Assembly (NCBI GenBank): GCA_900551655.1
Contig: URWM01000041.1
Coordinates: 1 to 9,574 of the forward strand
DNA: 9,574 bases
Source of the DNA: an uncultured Collinsella sp.
GTDB taxonomy: Bacteria > Actinomycetota > Coriobacteriia > Coriobacteriales > Coriobacteriaceae
Direction: 5' to 3'
Part shown: in pieces, positions 7,665 to 9,574 of the stretch
How the letters are laid out: each line of letters opens with the position of its first letter
How positions within the stretch are numbered: the stretch's first letter is position 1
Notes under the pieces: model-generated
Database searches by the model: none
What the model was told of the DNA's origin: nothing
Seen by the model: the letters and a program-made list of their open reading frames with translations, nothing else
Program-made: the position numbers and the translations under genes

Positions 7665-9026
7665 CTAGAGAGATATGGGTGCGAACGAGAAATCGTTATT
7701 GGGGTCATCCTTTTCCATAAACTCATCGAGACAAAACGTCATGTAGATTGGAACGTACAGAACCTTGCCCTCTTTGCTGAGATTCTCGTGGCTTAGTACA
7801 ACGGCTTCGGGAATTTTGTACTCGCCCACACTCATCAGACGATCGAGGGCCGCATGCGCTCGAACTTTCTTGCCCGATTTGACCTCGATTGGGACAACAT
7901 GCCCGTGGGTGCCTTCGATCACAAAGTCAACTTCACCGACCTCACGCGTTTGGTAGTACCATGCATCCGCCCCGAGGGCAACGAGTTCCTGCGCGACCAC
8001 GTTCTCATAGAGACCACCAAGGTTGGGAGTTTTCATATCAAGATAGACGGCGCGTGCAGTGCTGCCGGGGTATCGCGATGCGAGCATGCCTGTATCAGAC
8101 TCGTATAGTTTGAAGGCTGTCGTTTTCTCCGTCCTCTTGAGAGGACTCCGTGGCTCCGTCACCCTGGCGACCATCAATCCAACACCTGCGTTAACAAGCC
8201 ACAGGAAATCCTGCTCATATTTTTTAAGGCGAGCTCCCTCACCCAGAGACGAAACAACAAAGCGATGAGACTCCGCCTCAAGCTGAACGGGAATTTGCTC
8301 AAAAATCGACCGAACGTTAAACGCTCGAGTCGATGCATATTTTGAGATATCGCTTTTGTACTGATCGACCAGCTGAGTTTGAAGCTCACGTGTGCTCACG
8401 AGCGAATAACCCGAATCAATATAGTTCTGAACGACCTCCGGCATGCCGCCACAAACGATATAAGCTCTATAGTTCTTGAGCATCGCCTCATGAATATAGT
8501 TTTCGACAGGATGTTTCTCGACAAGGCAGCTGCGAATGCCTGCAAGCACATTCTCGCTAACGCTGTTTGCCCAACAAAACTCTTCAAAATCCATCGGGCG
8601 CATAACAATGTGCTCTACATACCCCACCGGAAAAGAAGAGATCCCCTTAAACTCAGTCCCAAGCATAGACCCCGAGAAGACATAGCTAAAGCGCCCATCC
8701 TCGACCAACGCCTTCATGAGTGTAACGATCTGCGGATACTCCTGAATCTCATCGACAAAGACAAGCGTATCCCCCTCAGTAAGCCGCGTATCCGCAAGAA
8801 GGGCTACACGGTTGATAAAGTCAACGGAGTTCTTTGCGCCAACAAGTGCATTCCTTGCTTCGACATCGAGTAGTAAATTGACCTCAAAATACGAAGCGTA
8901 GTTGCTTTTTCCAAACGCGCGAATCGCATAGCTCTTGCCAATCTGACGCGCACCAGTAACGAGTAATGCCTTATTGGAGTTATTCTTCCAGCTCAAAAGC
9001 CTATCAGTGACCTTACGGCGTAGCAT
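7665..9026 (-). CDS. AAA ATPase with DUF4143 (AAA_14 / DUF4143 family)
   Basis: A 453-aa protein of a widespread, poorly understood bacterial and archaeal ATPase family. The start at the ATG at 9026 (MLRRKVTDRL) is chosen because the family begins shortly before the Walker A motif and a GGGGG tract lies just upstream; a longer frame from 9128 would translate the regulatory repeats. Walker A is GARQIGKS at 25-32, Walker B LVFVDE at 88-93, and a sensor-like FSGS at 117-120. The C-terminal DUF4143 part shows its usual KLYESDTGML (307-315) and ENVVAQEL (341-348), then EVDFVI (365-370) with PIEVKSGK (379-386), resembling a PD-(D/E)xK nuclease-fold signature. It is intact in length. G+C is lower than in PFOR. 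It is transcribed alone, convergent with PFOR. Substrate and function are unknown; members often occur in variable copy number in gut bacteria. Confidence 0.92.
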   Translation of the reverse strand: MLRRKVTDRLLSWKNNSNKALLVTGARQIGKSYAIRAFGKSNYASYFEVNLLLDVEARNALVGAKNSVDFINRVALLADTRLTEGDTLVFVDEIQEYPQIVTLMKALVEDGRFSYVFSGSMLGTEFKGISSFPVGYVEHIVMRPMDFEEFCWANSVSENVLAGIRSCLVEKHPVENYIHEAMLKNYRAYIVCGGMPEVVQNYIDSGYSLVSTRELQTQLVDQYKSDISKYASTRAFNVRSIFEQIPVQLEAESHRFVVSSLGEGARLKKYEQDFLWLVNAGVGLMVARVTEPRSPLKRTEKTTAFKLYESDTGMLASRYPGSTARAVYLDMKTPNLGGLYENVVAQELVALGADAWYYQTREVGEVDFVIEGTHGHVVPIEVKSGKKVRAHAALDRLMSVGEYKIPEAVVLSHENLSKEGKVLYVPIYMTFCLDEFMEKDDPNNDFSFAPISL

Positions 9027-9040
9027 TAAACCCCCAAATG

Positions 9041-9123
9041 ACAAAAATTGACAGATAGAATCGCCTAAAATCATACAAAAATTTGCAGATAATATTGTCG
9101 TAAAAATACAAAAATTGGGAGAT
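9041..9123. promoter_or_regulatory. Three phased 16-bp direct repeats upstream of the DUF4143 ATPase
   Basis: ACAAAAATTGACAGAT (9041-9056), ACAAAAATTTGCAGAT (9075-9090) and ACAAAAATTGGGAGAT (9108-9123) share ACAAAAATT and AGAT and differ only in the central three or four bases. Starts are 34 and 33 bp apart, close to three helical turns, so the copies face the same side of the DNA. A -10-like TATGAT on the minus strand (9075-9070) touches the middle copy, 44 bp before the ATG. This looks like an operator array controlling the ATPase gene; the binding protein is unknown. Confidence 0.72.
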
Positions 9124-9178
9124 AGCAAAGGTTCGAATAGGCCTCAAAGCCACTGAAACAGTGCTCTACTTTGCGAAG

Positions 9179-9212
9179 GGGCTGGGGACGCTGTTGGGTG
9201 CGTCTCCAGCCC
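9179..9212. terminator. Terminator-like hairpin
   Basis: The arms 9179-9191 and 9200-9212 pair over 13 bp with one G-T wobble (GGGCTGGGGACGC / GCGTCTCCAGCCC) around an 8-nt loop. It lies 56 bp beyond the stop of the minus-strand gene at the right edge and probably ends it. The T-rich tail is better on the plus strand, so direction is uncertain. A smaller hairpin CACTG-AAA-CAGTG sits nearby at 9151-9163. Confidence 0.6.
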
Positions 9213-9267
9213 TCTGATTCTTACTTTGGATCCCGATGGTGGGGTGTTGTCGGTGCTGCTTGCTTGG

Positions 9268-9540
9268 TTACCTTGTCTCGCCGCTCTCTGTGCGTAGGCG
9301 GTAGCCGTGGACGAAGTCGCTAATAGCCGGCCAGGGAATCTGGCGGTCAACCCAAAATTGGAGCTGGACCAGATAGCGCTCGGTGGCGCGGGTGAGGGCT
9401 GCAAACTGTTCGTGAGTCTCTACCTGGGCGTAGAGGTCGCGGCTGTGGGCGAGGATGGCGGTTGTGTCGTCCATCTTGCCGGTGACGTCGAAGGCGCCCG
9501 AGAACCAGTCGCATAGGCGGGGGGCGCTGTTGTTGAGGGT
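9268..9540 (-). CDS. Hypothetical protein, C-terminal 90 residues only (cut by contig edge)
   Basis: An open frame enters from the right contig edge and ends at TAA 9270-9268. The genomic part begins TLNNSAPRLCDWFSGAFDV and ends FVHGYRLRTESGETR. The five residues MYKRQ that a gene caller would add in front are translated Tn5 adapter and must be removed, so the true start is off the contig. The fragment reads like a real soluble protein: mixed composition, several Trp, probably helical around YAQVETHEQFAALTRATERY, G/C-ending codons matching the core genome. I do not recognise the family. A terminator-like hairpin follows 56 bp downstream. It is unlikely to belong with the DUF4143 gene, because the hairpin and the repeat array separate them. 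Confidence 0.65.
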   Translation of the reverse strand, partial: TLNNSAPRLCDWFSGAFDVTGKMDDTTAILAHSRDLYAQVETHEQFAALTRATERYLVQLQFWVDRQIPWPAISDFVHGYRLRTESGETR

Positions 9541-9574
9541 CTGTCTCTTATACACATCTGACGCTGCCGACGAA
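9541..9574 (-). other. Nextera/Tn5 sequencing adapter (artefact), reverse complement
   Basis: Bases 9541-9559 are the reverse complement of the 19-bp Tn5 mosaic end, 9560-9573 the read-1 arm, and the last base fits the first base of the reverse-complemented i5 index seen at the other end. This is not genomic; read on the minus strand it yields the well-known artefact peptide MYKRQ. Confidence 0.98.

Noticed and set aside
7400..7796. Overlapping plus- and minus-strand frames across the PFOR/DUF4143 gap
   Set aside because: They are built from the palindrome arms and REP-like units, not from coding sequence.
8379..8873. A 164-codon plus-strand frame inside the DUF4143 gene
   Set aside because: It is antisense to the conserved ATPase coding region and has no domain of its own.

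Overview
This 9.6 kb window is a complete assembled contig. Both ends are unremoved Nextera (Tn5) sequencing adapter, so real sequence runs from about 50 to 9540. The GC-rich core genes, in particular a pyruvate:ferredoxin oxidoreductase with strong G/C third-position preference, suggest a strictly anaerobic, high-GC gut actinobacterium of the Coriobacteriia, possibly Collinsella. That assignment is inference from gene content and style, not a database match.

Layout. (1) 50-2314: a compact minus-strand RiPP locus of visibly lower G+C. In transcription order it holds a SPASM-domain radical SAM peptide maturase, two tandem short Cys-rich precursor peptides sharing the leader start KHIHP and C-x3-D motifs, a 35-residue single-pass membrane peptide, and a hairpin terminator. 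Three of these genes are shorter than 70 codons and easily missed. (2) 2315-2830: no confident gene; this is the boundary between low-GC and high-GC DNA. (3) 2831-3304: a small FHA-domain protein whose 5' end looks degenerate, followed by a pair of 23-bp direct repeats. (4) 3305-3755: a leader region with several palindromes. (5) 3756-7295: the PFOR gene (nifJ/por type). (6) 7306-7625: a 125-nt nested palindrome that includes the terminator, then two tandem REP-like units. (7) 7665-9026: a minus-strand AAA/DUF4143 ATPase, convergent with PFOR, preceded by three 16-bp direct repeats spaced 33-34 bp. (8) 9179-9540: a terminator-like hairpin and the 3' end of an unrecognised gene cut by the contig edge.

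How the genes relate. The left-hand cluster forms one pathway: the radical SAM enzyme would bind the KHIHP leaders through its N-terminal region and install thioether links from Cys to nearby residues, most likely Asp in the C-x3-D motifs (ranthipeptide class, compare freyrasin and SCIFF). The membrane peptide is a candidate accessory, export or immunity factor. The PFOR gene is a stand-alone central-metabolism gene. The FHA gene and the DUF4143 ATPase show no functional link to the peptide cluster.

The most notable item is the two-precursor ranthipeptide-like locus.
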